Assembly: GCA_032718475.1 (NCBI GenBank)
Contig: JAUCBJ010002735.1
Location: 24,584 to 88,583, forward strand
From: Nemertoderma westbladi
Lineage: Eukaryota; Xenacoelomorpha; Nemertodermatida; Nemertodermatidae
Reading direction: 5' to 3'
Length of the DNA stretch: 64,000 bases
Shown here: positions 1-14,000 of the stretch, piece after piece
Position numbering within the stretch: the stretch's first letter is position 1
Layout: every line of letters starts with the position of its first letter
The notes under the pieces: generated by a model
Told to the model about the DNA's origin: nothing
Database searches by the model: none
What the model saw: only the letters and a program-made list of their open reading frames with translations
Program-made: the position numbers and the translations under genes

Positions 1-1987
1 GGTTTCATGTACAAACTATTGCTTCAATTCAATTTGAAGAAGCGTTTTTTTCAGAACTGAAAGATTCCAAGTTTTCATATGCCGGAATTAGTTATGACTA
101 CAATATTTTAGCAGCCTTCGGATTTGCAGAGTCGTATACATGGAATATTGCTGAAGAGTATTCAGCCACAAAGTATCAAACAGAATACGCATTTTATGAT
201 GAAGAAGTTGATTATTTATGTCGATATTTTCAATACAAGTCTGCTTTGGTCAATGGAAATGCGACTAGTCATTTCCAATTTTTTGACTTCGCATTTGAGT
301 TTGAAACAATAGTGAACAGACATCACACTTATATTTATGAAGTTGCTTATGAGCTTAGAAGCAGAGCCCAGGTTGGCCTTGACACTTTTATTGGTCAGGC
401 AAAGGTTGCTGTGGCTGATGAAGAATGGGAATTTCCTTTTCAATTCGATAAATTTGAAGCTGAGCATTTTAAAATAGAATCATCTTTTGAGGCTTATTTT
501 AAACAATTGCAGTATACAACTACACGAGCTACTGTGCTGGGAAATATAGTAATGGCTGAAATTGCTTCGGGAATTTCATATCCTTATACTACATTGAGAA
601 GTCACAACGCATTTAGCTCGTATGCACCAAAATGTTCCCTTCAAACTGTATCAACATCAAGACAGTCTATCTTCCAATTTGGATCTCAACGTATTGAGGA
701 TGATATATGGTTGTATTGTGAACCGTACACCAGTAGAGAAACTGAATACAGTGCTGCGGCTTTTAAGGATATACACATTGATCTTCATGATGTGTTTTCT
801 TCTCCAGCTATTTGCGTCCAAGGTAGTACCTGTGAGGATTGGATAAATTGGACCCATATTATGGAATGGACAACTTCTTCAGTATACGATTATACGGAAG
901 TTGAATTGGCAATTGAATTTGTTCCTCAGCACTCACAGAAAAGATTTTATGAAACTTGGGGCGATGCTGCTTTGATTTTAGATGACAGAGAATTTGAAAT
1001 TGTCCTTTACTCTCAAGTTGCTGCCTCACAATTATCTTATGCAGATATACATGATGCGATTCATTTTGATGGGTCTCAAGCCGTTTCACATCAAGATTTT
1101 GTTTTTGGAATGTATTATGAGACTATCCTTGAACTAGAATCTGTAGGTTTTATAGAGCAGGTTCATAAATCAGTTGCTTCTATCCATAATATCAGACAGC
1201 ACACTTTATATCAAAACAATTGTAACCTTCAGTATACTTTATCATATGGTACTGAAACTGAAGCAGAGGGGCCCACTGATTATGTTGAAAAGCATACCAA
1301 ACTTATACCACAAGAACACTATTCAAATATATCCATCCATGATGTACATTGGGATATAGTGTCTGTGTTTCCTAAAATTGTTGTTAATGGCAACATCTCA
1401 TATAATTACGAAATTTCGGAAATTTCGGATGTTGTAGGTGGTAGAATGCCTTCTTCTCAAGCTTCTTTAGAAGATGTATATTTCTGGTATAGAAACGAAT
1501 ATATTGTAGATCGGCAAATAACATGGTGTAATGGGTTTCAGAATACATTGGAGTCGGAAATTATGTGGTGCTTCCCTCTTTGCAAGCTTCAGTATGAATA
1601 TGACTCTGCCAAAATTTTGACGGAAGCTAATATGTTCAGACATGAAGCTAAATTCCATCATCATTCCCAAATTGGAAGGTATATTGAAGATGGAGTTTAT
1701 TGGAATCATGTTTCAGCATTTAGGGCGCCAATATCACAAACAATAGAAGAAGTTAATCGTTATTGGCCTGCATTATCTTTTGCTAAGAAGTGTTCAAATC
1801 TCCGGTTTGACTTTTCAAGAATCGAATTTACATATGATGATTTTGAGTTTGTCGACAATATTTACTCAAAATCACTTCCCATTGAAGAATCAACTTGTAC
1901 ATTTTATGAAGGCTTTCCAGAATTTAAACCGTTGATAAGAAGTGTTAATATTTGGGGACACCAAGGGGAGTTAGAAAATGAATGGTT
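1..1987 (+). CDS. Giant W-repeat protein, upstream exon part (5' partial)
   Basis: Open from base 3 (codons begin at positions divisible by 3) and already inside the repeat region, so the exon and gene begin upstream of the window. The protein is rich in Trp, Tyr, Phe, Glu, Asp and Ser, with repeated signatures such as IWGHQGELENEW near 1950-1985: a glycine, about eight residues, then Trp. No known domain is recognised. This frame stays open to a TAA at 2049, while the following 25.4 kb of coding is in the next frame. I end the exon at 1987 because a GTATGT donor at 1988 and a CAG acceptor ending at 2060 would join the two frames exactly. If instead there is an indel, the coding continues to about 2048. 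It is certainly part of the same protein as the next exon, because the same repeat continues; the exact boundary is uncertain. Confidence 0.8.
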
Positions 1988-2060
1988 GTATGTAGAACAT
2001 GTTGATACATTTATTCACACCTTTTCATTTGGAAGCTTTTACGATATATAACGAAATCAG
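1988..2060 (+). other. Candidate 73-bp mini-intron or frameshift zone
   Basis: Two overlapping open frames meet here: the upstream frame stops at 2049-2051 and the downstream frame is open only from 1996. GTATGT begins at 1988 and AAATCAG ends at 2060, with T-rich stretches (CCTTTTCATTT, GCTTTT) between. Splicing joins phase 2 to phase 2 and restores the frame (Leu, then NIGNYYESFEW). The alternative is a one-base insertion or about 32 missing bases, since the Trp codons on either side are 109 nt apart instead of the usual 138-144. Confidence 0.45.
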
Positions 2061-5000
2061 GAATATAGGTAACTACTATGAATCATTTGAGTGGTGCAGT
2101 GCCATTGTCGATGTAGTTGAGATTGTTTATGATTGGGTGAATGACAAGGATAGATTACAGCTCTCTTATGAAGAAGCAGACTTTACTTGCGAAGGTATTT
2201 CATTATGGAACCGGAGTTTTACATCCCAGGTGAAGGTTTATGGGTATACTTCATGTTTTACAATTGAATGGCATCAAGTGTCTTATGACACATCTTATAA
2301 GACACAAAAATGTACTATAACATTCCAAGATTGGTCAAATTTTATCAAGGCATCACAACTTTCATTTAATATACAAGGCATTGGTAAAGAAACTGATGGG
2401 ACAGAGTTTGTGGATTATCATGGCTGGTTTTGTGTGCCAATTATATCATCTGTTACAGCCACTTTAGGTATAGAATCCACACAATCTCTACACACTGCAT
2501 CATCATATTCTTTCAAGACTAATGGCTTCCAATCTGAAGATGTTGTTGACTATGATTTTTGTGTAGAATTTATGAATATAAAAGTGGGATATAGTTATGA
2601 TGTGAAGTATGAATTGGGATTTCAAAACCAAAATTACAATTCTTCAGTGTCTAGTGCATTAGCATTAGCTAAACAACTTGACATAGAATATGGATGGTAT
2701 AGTGCAATACTTTATCATCGGGATTCGCCATTGGCAGACAATGCTGCTTTTGCGTTACAGGAAGATGTTATAGATAAATCTCACTTTGTTAGTGTTTCTC
2801 TTGTCTACGGTTCCTTCAAAGAAGAATTTATTGTATTCCAATGTTGTGATATATTTAACGGTTATAATATCAATCGTGCTGATTCGTATACTGTTGAGAA
2901 ACAAGGTTTACACATTGCTGCCTTAAACTCATCTCGACGAGTGGCATCTAGTGTGACTGAAGATATTTTCGAAAGTTGGTTCTTTCTCGATTCCACATCT
3001 TTTGGTTCTGTTACAAAGGAGCAAGTTGGATATGTTGTTATACAGAAAAATTTGCAATACTGTGACAAAAAGGTTCAGGAGTTTATTTTTGGCAACGAAC
3101 TATGTAGCACAATAAATTGGGACTTGGCAACAATGATTTCAACACATTTAAATTTAATCGAAACTGACGTCGAACTTTGCCAGTCTTCATTCATGTTGAT
3201 CCATAACAGCTTCACTGCATACCTTTGGGGTTTTGGTGAGTTAAAATCAATTGACGTGGCATGGGGTTACTGTCTTCAGAGATCGAAACAATTTTCCATT
3301 TATGAATATGCATCGTTTATGGGTGACTATAAGGTAATGGATTATCAGCATGAAAGCCTTAATGCTGAATGCTGGGGAATGTCTAAAGAAACCTCCATAG
3401 AGTGGAATCAGCTGTCAGAGTTTAATAAAACCCAATTACATAACACTATCTCCAGTTATGTTAGTAAACCAGGGTTCAATGTGGTGCATGGAGACTCTAA
3501 CATTGTTGGGAATTGGGCTGACATTAATTATGATGTTGAGCAATGGGATTATGGGATTCAATTTGTTTTATCGCGCACAACCTCGACATTTGCGGAAGAA
3601 ACATCATCTGGATTTCATCTTGGTAATCAAGTTCATCAGTTATCCGTTATTGTAAACGCAACCCACAGTGTTTCCCACGAGACAATAGACTATCCAAATG
3701 ACTTTTATATTAAATTTAAACTTGACGAAGCTCTCTGGAATTTATTTAATACTGATATGATATTTCATGGCCATATTGAAGACGTTATTGTTTGGGGCAA
3801 CGCATTCGATAACAACTACGATTTTATTTATGAATATTTAATGTGGTTTAAACCAGAGGACCACCATGTCGATTTTGCCACAAAATTTTATTATGACGAT
3901 CGTGTCAATGAGAGAGTGGCTGTCAGTCAGACAACCTTAATGGGCAATTCATCACAGAGTATTAGTGATCTAGAGTATACCCTTGAGTTTGGGAGACAGC
4001 AGCTTGCCACAGCTGTATCTACTATTGAAAAGTTATCTGGTTACCAGTCTGTGAATATATTTGAATACATGGAACTAATGATTGCTGAGCACAATTTTGG
4101 ATTAGAGATGTTAGAATGGTCGGATAATATCAATATTAGTAATATTCCAAAGGATAGAGCCCATTGTCAAACTGTTTACTTTCAACGGTCTACTGGTATT
4201 GTTAGACCAATCCCTTCTATTTTTGGAAACTGTATGTACAATGAACTTGAAGAATGCCATGAAGATGAATTTTTCACTAGTTATAAACTAAGTTATGTGG
4301 GTGTTGCGGTAGAGGAAAACATATTGGAGAACAACATTCGTGGTAAAACTGATGTTGGTCTTATGAATGCAACGGAATTTACACTTATCATTGACTGGGA
4401 GTTTCTATTTATGAGGGAAGATGTTAAAACAAGGCAAGATTCTGCATTTGTTGACAATGAATCCTTTGTTACTAATAATGTGTCTTTGAAGGATCAAGTT
4501 ATTTGTTGGGGAAATGAAATAGCTACTAGTACCGATTACTTTTCATTGTCACTTTTGTATACCAAATTACCACAACTCGAAACTGCAATAGTGTTGGAAC
4601 ACAGTGTGTTAACATCTAATTATCAGCGTACTGCCATTAATTCAAGTTATTTCCAGGCGGAACAACACCATTATTTAACTGAGTGGGAAAAAGTGATGGG
4701 TGATGAGGCCATAACTTTTGATTACATGTATGCCACAGAAAGGGTTGACTTCTTTGATAAGTATTTTGCTTCCTCCCAGTGGTACAAAGCATGGGGCTTT
4801 GAAGTATCAGATTCTATTACATGGACCACTGTGCTTAAGCACCATGAAAGTATTAATGATGAACATGCAGAATTGACTCTAGCATATGATAGATTTTGGT
4901 GTTATTCTTCTGCAATATATACATCCATATTGTGCATGTTTGAACAAGACCATTTAGAGGTAGAATCAATTTTTTGCCAATTCTTCAAGAAGGATCAATC

Positions 5001-8000
5001 CAAATTAGAATTTGCAGTTTTGTCTGAAGGCAATATTGAATTATGCACAGCAGGTTACAAATTCAACCAAACTCCGTTGATGCAAAGCAAGGAACGTGCC
5101 CTAGAATGGAGCACTACGGAAGCGTTGTCAGTCTCCAAATATACTGAAAAGGTTTCTTGGTCTGTTTCTGGTTATAACATTGAAAGTGAAGTAATTAAAT
5201 CGTGTTCAACTGTGCTATCTACGGCAGTTGAAAGACTGTTTGATGGTGAATGGTTTTCTCTTGAACAATTAAATGTTTCAGAATTTGAGGTTGAATCTGT
5301 AGAAGAATTATATTCTTCCGTAGAGTTGCTTAGGCACAATACTCATGTATCCCGCACAATTTGTGATTTTACATTAAACTATACATATTGGGAACAAGTT
5401 ACTCTATTCAAGCCGCATTACCAAACAAGTAATTCCCATTATAAACTGGAGTCTGATATGGCCACAGAGACTTATATTATTAGTCATCAAAGGTTACAAA
5501 GCATTGCTTTAACTAATGTCATTGACATGGAATGGCTTTGTTTGGATGTTAATTGTCGATTTGGAGTGTCATCTGAAAAAGTAATTGAAGTATCTGATAA
5601 TATTCATGACGAGAGGCTGGATAGTGTTTTATCAGTTTCGATCCTTGGTATGCATTTAGATTCCGTCATTATTTGGCAAAGTTTGCAAAAATTTAATGTT
5701 GAAAAACTCTACCTGGAATTGGCTCATGAAATATTATTATCATCTTTTGAAAATTATCAGTTTTCTAGCTTTGGCATTTCTTTTTGTAATGCTGCTGAGA
5801 ATACGTTATTGCCTTTTGATGATAAGGCAATATCAATTGAAGCATTACCTGCTACAGATAAAGCTGATATCGTATTACATTCAACCAAACTCTCTGGTCC
5901 TGGATTTACAACCAAAGGCACTGCGCTTGGTATTGATAAATCAGTTGAATTGAAGTGGTTCAACACAGAAATATGTGAAACATTTTACACCAAAAACAAT
6001 GCACCTTGGTCAACCGTAGACTTATTCCCAGGTTTAATCGCAAGAAGTAGTGAACAATATACTTCGGGAAACAGCGAAGAAGTTGACAGTGATGTGTTTA
6101 TTTTTGCTCCTGAGTTTTTTAAACGAAATATATTTATAGACCACACCTCCATAGCATATGAAACTGATAGAGTGATGCAAACAGCCTATATGGAATCTCA
6201 GCTATGTTATGGGAACCAGATTCAAGCTAAAGGTACATTGGATTACTCTGAAACTATGTCTACTCATATACATTTGGAATGCGCCTGTGAAGAAGAGATT
6301 TTGCATTCGTTTGACCAACAACTTAATGTATGCACAATAACGGCACGGGGATTGGGTGACATCAAATTTGGCGATGATTTTGAAATATGTTTCCCGAATA
6401 ATTTCTGTGACTATTCTGCAGATTGTGCGTCACTGAGAATTGAACTCTACTCCCAAGGATATGCTGCAGTATGCGGCAATTATTTCCAACTAGGTGTGGG
6501 TTATTCAAATACTATTCTTTGGGATTATCCCCTGGATTGTATCTTAAATTTTAAATTATTTTATTTGAAAGAAGGGGATGTTGATGGATTTGTTTCTCAA
6601 GAAAGCCATTGTTTTAGAGAAACTGTATACGGAGATGAATTGTCAGACGACTTGCAAGTTCTTTGGGATGAACTTAACTGTGTTGAATTTTACCACCATG
6701 ATTTAATGCATACAAAGTTAGAGTTTATTGAGAAACTAACTTATACTAAACCTGTAACAGAAGTTATAACCATATTTGGAAGTTTGGCAGTAAACGAAGT
6801 AGAACTTTACCAAGATGAGTTGTTTATTCAAACTAGTTTAATATTCCAAACTGCCGATATTACGTATGTTGAGTACTCTTTGAATCGGAACCTTCGAACT
6901 GCAATTAGAAATATATTATTATGTTGCCATGTCGAAGAAAAACTTCACAATTGGGACATTACAAATGATATTTTCTTTGATCACAGCGCTGAAACAGCAG
7001 GCAGCTATACCCAAGAGTATTTTTCTTCTTATGTTGATGAAATTGATGCAATTATAGTTTATGGAATTTGCATAGAAGTTGTGACACAGTGGGATGAAGT
7101 ACTCTTTGCACCTCCTCAACTGTTTGAAAACGTTGTCGAAAATGTTGCTGTAAATAATATTAGTTTACATTATAAAACGTCAAAGGGAGTCGCAATGGCA
7201 TTCGCTGAAGCTGACTTCGACGACTCCTATTGGATATACTTGTGTGAGATCAACATTGAGGATACTGTTCTTGAAACAGTATCTCAATACAATGAAGACC
7301 ATATTATTCTAGAATATGGAAAGGCCTCTAAGGTATTGAAAGAAGGCTCTGCTGAAATATCATATATTATTATTGAGTTTGTTTCCCAAGAATTATTTAA
7401 CGTTCATACTGATCACCTAAATATTTCTCAAATGCCAAATTTGTTTCAGAGAGTTCATAAAATGGATAGTGTAAAAAAGTGGGGTTTTGGTGGTCTAAAT
7501 TGTGGAATGCAACTACAAAGATGTGATATTATATTAAAGGTTACGGATGACATGGCTATGGGTTCACTTGTGCCAAATAGTCTGTACGAACTGTTTAGTG
7601 GTGGCACATATGTTAATGTATTACATTCTGCAAGTCAAAATGAATTTGTCTCTGAACGAGTAAGTGATATTGGTGTAAAAATTATTGAAAATATAAACTT
7701 TTGTGTTTATGACGAGTTTATTCAAGAAAAAGTATTTCATGGCTTTACTAAACCAATTGGATTTGGTATTCAAAATACGGGATTTGGACAGTTCTTAGAA
7801 ACAAGTGATTGTTCTACCAATCCATATGAAACTATATTTGTGAGTTATTCTTCAGATGATAATCAACAGACATCAGCTGTTGCTCAGGTATTTAAAGTTT
7901 TATGTAATGCCACTGTTGACAATGTATTTCTGCAACATGAACTTGATGACATTTATGATGAAGCATTTGATTACGACAAGGCGACTTCAATATGTGAAGA

Positions 8001-11000
8001 CCAATCTTCAATGCAAACATCTATGATTTTACACGAAGTCTTAAATGATTTAGCAAGGGTTACTGCAGTTCATGGAATTGAGTGGGACTTTATAGGTGGC
8101 AAAGTAGATAAATTTATCTTTGAAATGGAGAAAGGTTTACTAACTTATAATGTTGTAGACTATTTGCTTTGCATTGAGGATTATAATACTATTCTATTTA
8201 AACCTGAATTAATAACAGAATGCCCAGTAAGTTGCGATGTTAAAGATGATTTAACGCACTTTAAAATTATTGGTAAATCAGTAATTACAGTGAATGGTTG
8301 CAGTGATGATATGACATATGGAATTGATGATGAAGACTTAGAAATTCGCTCCATATCACAAGCCACAGAAGCGCAATGGAAAATGGTATTTGTATGTTTA
8401 ATTATGAAGCCCTCAATTTCTGAAGTTAGCATACATGGGATGTCATCAATTGGATTTGATATGTGGGTTGAGCCCGTAGAGTTTGAGATTGAGCTGGAGG
8501 GGAACCGTGTTGATAACGTGATGAAGTATGACCCAGAATTAACGATGGATACGAAAATTAAACGAAGTGAAATGATGGGTTATGGCGAGCAATTTAATGA
8601 GGTATGGCAACTTCATGACTTGTCACACATAGAAGGATACAACTGTGAATTAGTGCAGATGAGCTTGATTCCCTTCTGTTTTAATAAGGGTTTTCCACAG
8701 CATGGATTTATTGTAAGGGGTAAAGAATCATATGGGGAATTTACACACCCTAATGAATTCAGTGATATTGACCCTTTGACATATTTAAAGACTGATTTCA
8801 TAATTGAAGGGGATATTGAAAGAACTAGTTTCATTCCTCGAAGGTGGGCAACAGTGATGGGTGTTGCTAATTTAAAGGAATGCGATGCAGAAGAGGCTGT
8901 CGCTGAGGTTATTTACGATAATCTCGCCAGTGCTGCTTTGCATACATACCAGAATTGGTTTGTTCATCCAATAAAGGCATTGGGAACAATTAACCGAGGA
9001 CAGGCAACAGAGAATGATTGCTGTATTGATTGGTATAAGGGCACTTGGTATAAACCTACAATTCCCGTTGATCGAGCCAATCTCCACGAAATTCATCGGA
9101 ATATATTTTCTACATTTGAGGTATGTCAGGAAGTAACATGGCGTGAAACAAATACACTCATAATTACGTATGAACACACTGAAACTGACAAACCGGATGC
9201 TTTTGAACCAGTAACTTATGAATCAGTTAAATTTGTTGTTGAACCACATCCTAATCTTAATTCATGTATCATTGAATTTGTGTTAACTTATGGTTTGGGA
9301 AATGAAGTTCATAATATGTGGTATAATATGGAAACATTTACTGCGGAATGCCGCGAATTCACTGTTATGCGAAAGGAATGGAATAATTTAATTCCATATG
9401 CACAATGTTTTAAAGAGAGAGTGTATTGTCTATTAGATCTACAAAATCCGAATGCTACATGGTCAACTGCTGAAATATTTAGATTTATTTATGATATATC
9501 TTATACATTGGAACGTGTTGAACAGGAAAGGTCGTGGGAAGAAAGTTATCAAAGGAAGATTATCGAATTACATAGTTCCTATGAAGAGGATATACAATTA
9601 GATTCATATAAGGACTTTGTAGTGGATGTCTATAAGTATGAACTTGTCAGACCGAAAATGATTCCAGTGCCATTTGAAATAATAAAGAAGAAACCAAAGC
9701 CACATGCCCAATCTTTTGCGATGAAGATGCTACTGGGATGGGAATCTGGTGATCTTATTGACATTGTCCCAAGCATTAACGCTCACGTATCATGGAGTAA
9801 AGCGTTATCAAGGCCTCCTAAGATATCCTCTGAAATTGTGTATGGAAAACAGGTACAGGAGGATATATTGATACCAGAGGATAGGTGTGATGATCATAAA
9901 TCAGTCAGTTTAGAAATTGATAATGTCCAACTTGTAAAAAGTACTTCGGAGTTATCCAAAAAGTTATGCGTAGACTTTAATCTCGTTCATTGTTTTGCCA
10001 TCCAAGCGGTTGATGATATATTTACCAACAAAGTGGAACAATTTTATGAATTACTGGAAACCAAATGTGCAAGCAAGTGTTACGAAAGAAATTATATGAT
10101 AAAAGACTATAATGTAGAAACTGTGGATTTTAATAATATGAGTAAGGTTGAGAAATTGGAACGAGCATTCACAAGGTGTTTTTTGACATCTTTCCAATAT
10201 GATACTGAGAATGTGTTAATTGGAATAGAGGAAGATTTTGATTGCACCAGAGTTAAGGCACTTGCTCCTCTTTTGTTCTATGCCCAATCTAGTATTGCTT
10301 CGGATTATGTTGAAACACCACATGAATTTTCGGTTAAGCAAGTTATATTTGATTATACTACGGAGGTAATTCATGAGAAGTGCAAATATTACACTCCATC
10401 TGTTAACATTATTTTCGGTTTTGTAAAGAGCACTTTTCTCTTCAGCCCCGAAATTGAGGTTTATGGTGCTGATTTTGCTTGGAATGCATTTGAATCAGCC
10501 TCTGAATCTCTTGCAGTTGACGTCATCTTCCACAATGCTTCAGCCAATATCGCAATTGGCTTATGTTCATCAATTATTGAAGGTATTCAGTGGATAACTA
10601 CTGGTATTTGTAGTACACAATCAATTGAATATCAGAAAATGGAGATTAATTACGAAAGCGAATGTTTTACCAAAGATGTCAATCATGACGTTGTGTATGC
10701 TGTTTGTAAAGGAGATACTAATTTTACATCGGAATTCTGGGAAAATGTCAAGTCATGTATGTTTAATTTGCCACAGGAGGAGTCAATTTCATGGTCAACT
10801 ATGGATATCTCCTATGATACATACTTATTATGTTTGAACCTAATGCATGGTTCTATTGGGATCAATAGACTTTATTATAGTGAAGCTATTCCATTTGATG
10901 GCGTTTATAACATAGACCATACCACAGAAGTTGCAGGAGATGTAGTATCATTGAAACGAAGTTGTTCCTCTTTTAGTAGGATATTGTGCGATGCTGAAAG

Positions 11001-14000
11001 TTCTGACATAATGCAGACATATTTTATGACTCATGTGTTTATTGGAGAAGTTCCCTCTAAAGATCAAACTGTAATTAACTTTCAAGAACATTTTGAAATT
11101 ACCAATTTAACAAATGTAGTGGTATGTTATGGTATGTATCGTGAAAATGATATCTTCTGGGAGAATGTTAACACTGTATTACCTTATAAAGTTCAAACAT
11201 TGAACTTCAACTGGGAAACAACTAATCCCGGATATATACTGAGCGCACATAAGTATCAACCACGAGTGATGGCTTTTGGTGACAAGTTACCAGCCGTTCA
11301 GAGTTGGTCAAAATCTATCCCAAAGGAAATATCTCGCTTCCAAGTAGAGCAAGGAGTTTTTGTCACAGATAGCTACTACTGGCTTGAGCAGAATGCATCT
11401 ATCTCAATATCAAATTCTCGTGGATTTGGATATGAAAGTGAAACTAAATGGGTTGAGATATGGCAAACATTTGACGAACCATATCCATTGAATGTCACTG
11501 TCAACGAGGAACCACATTTGCTTATTAGCCAGAAATCCATGGTTCCCAAATGGGGTAAAGAACGTGATTCATATGGTGGATCATGGGATGAACTAGTGAC
11601 ATGCAACTTTGAGTATATGAATAGTAATTTTACGAAGTTAATTAGTGAAAGTCGTACTTGGTGGCATGCGATCGCTATGGAGGTTATATCGCATGGGTGC
11701 TCATTAGAACATTGGGACAATTTGGAAGGTACAATGCCTTTCTATGCCATAAGGTATGTTGATATTGTAAATATAGTTGAAGTTGGCTATGATCTTAGCA
11801 ATGCTTCTGTTAGAACAGTCCAACCTACTCAAGGCATTCCATTACTGGATTGGGATGGTGACTCTGAGAATTCAAATATATTTCTACCGATGTTATTTGA
11901 AATTGAGAAAGTATCACTTTCTAGTGAAACGCAATCATTTAATAATTATCATTATGATAATCAGGACAGATTTGTTGGTGATGCCATTGAGAATGAAGTA
12001 CTATGGCTCTTTGCCCATCGGCAATTCTTTGGATATAAAGAAGAAGGATTAGTTGCTAATATATGTTACATTAATCTAATTAGCAATGCCATAGGGAATA
12101 AGGAAATTGTTTGGGGGACACCATTGTCGTTAACTCCAGAAACATGGGATAGCTTGATAAATAGAAAACCACATCATTTTGTATCATGTAATGCCAATAG
12201 TATCTTATTTGATTACGGATATGCCACTCAAGGAACAATATCTTGCTTTAAAGAAAACGGCAGAGAATTGGAAGAATCTATCGAGTGGGAGAGTAGTCAT
12301 GTTTTTGATAATTACTACAGAAGAGTTGAAGAGTTCTCAAAAAGTGAAACAATTTGTGTTGAACTTGAAAGGGTATATAATATTTATTTCAGCTTAGATT
12401 TATTTATGTCAGAAATTTGCTGGTATTCTCCAAAGTTTGAATCACTGCTGCCCTTTACAGCTGATAAAATAAACACAACAGTAATCGGATATGACATTGT
12501 GGTGAATCAGTTTGACATTCTCGTTGATTCATATTCGAGATATTGCTATGAAGGGCGAGGTGAATTTCAGTACATCTTCTTTTATAATTGTGAGGCTTAT
12601 GTTGAACCAAAACGAACTAGTGCAGCTCATATTGTAACCGAGTGGGGATTCCAGACAGAGGAGACTGATTTAAATTCTGTCCAGGTTTGGGCAGAAGGGT
12701 CGACATATTCTGTCGCATGGGAAAAGACTGATCAATATTTCGGTAAATATATTCCAAAACAGCAAAATGCCTACGAGATAGATAATGTTGATGAGAATGA
12801 TGAGTTCCCCAATGTTTCTTATGCGATGGTCTACAATAAATACATAGAGGAGGAAATCCGATGGGCCTATGTGCAACAACTGGAAAGTATTGAGTGGAAT
12901 TTAGAAAGTGCCAATGAAATGAAATATAGTGGGAAATTTACTAGTGTTTATAAAATGGCAGTTGCTCATATCATGGGGGTTGGCTTGCAGAATATAGGAA
13001 ATAAAGTCCACAACTGTAATGTATTTGATCATTTAAATTTTAATGTATGTTACGCATCATCGTCAGACATTGAACGCAATAACAATATGGCGCACCATTG
13101 TAGCTCATATCTTTATCGAGGCGATGCATTGGTCAATGAAATTCCATACGAAGAAACACCAGAATGCGGCTGGGAAAGAAGTTTGGCGACGGCATCGTGG
13201 GTTCAGGTGATCCCATACTCACAATCAGATAAAGAGATTACAACATTTACAATATTTGGTGTTCCTATTCTATCACAAGGAAGAGGCCAAGCTGGAAATT
13301 TAAAGGAGTTTACCAAGGAAATTACCGCTGAAAAAGCAGATTGTGTATTTGCACCTGTCTTCATGAGACCATCAGTTTTCATTGCATTACATATAATTGA
13401 ACCATCATCTTTGACTCCTGTAAACTCTGAATTTGCAAACTACTTCTTCTCAGAGTCTTATGAACTTTGCCATGTCACTGCTTCCATTAGTTATTGGGAT
13501 TCCTTAACTGTAAGAAGGGGTGTTAGTTCTCAAATGATGTTATGTTCTAAACCTGACTTTTGGAATATAATTTATGAAAACTTAGATAATTTATCATCTG
13601 AGAAATATTTGTACGATGTGGCTGAAACAGTTTATACTTCACAGTCAACAGTTGTTGCTGACAAAATTACTTTTGTTTTAGAGGCAGTTTCAATTGATAA
13701 TAAAATAACATGGGATAATTACACGGAAGCACCTGACAGTCAAAGCTGCAAGCTGAACTACTCATATGAAACGGGACGGCTTGTAACTGCTGGTAAAACT
13801 TCATCGAAGGAATTTTGTGTTCCATGTTGTGAATTTGAATTGAATGGAATAGAGGCTGTTACAAGTAGAGATGTTGTATCAATAACGAATGAACATGCTG
13901 TTACATCTACTAAATGGTATCAATTAGAACGCGAGATTGAGTTATCCTTTACTCAGATGAAAGGCAAAGGTGTATTTAGTAGTGTTGAATTCTTACATGT

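Noticed and set aside
11376-11720. Minus-strand open frame of 114 codons within the giant exon
   Set aside because: It overlaps fully with strongly repeat-patterned coding on the + strand and shows no domain or composition of its own.
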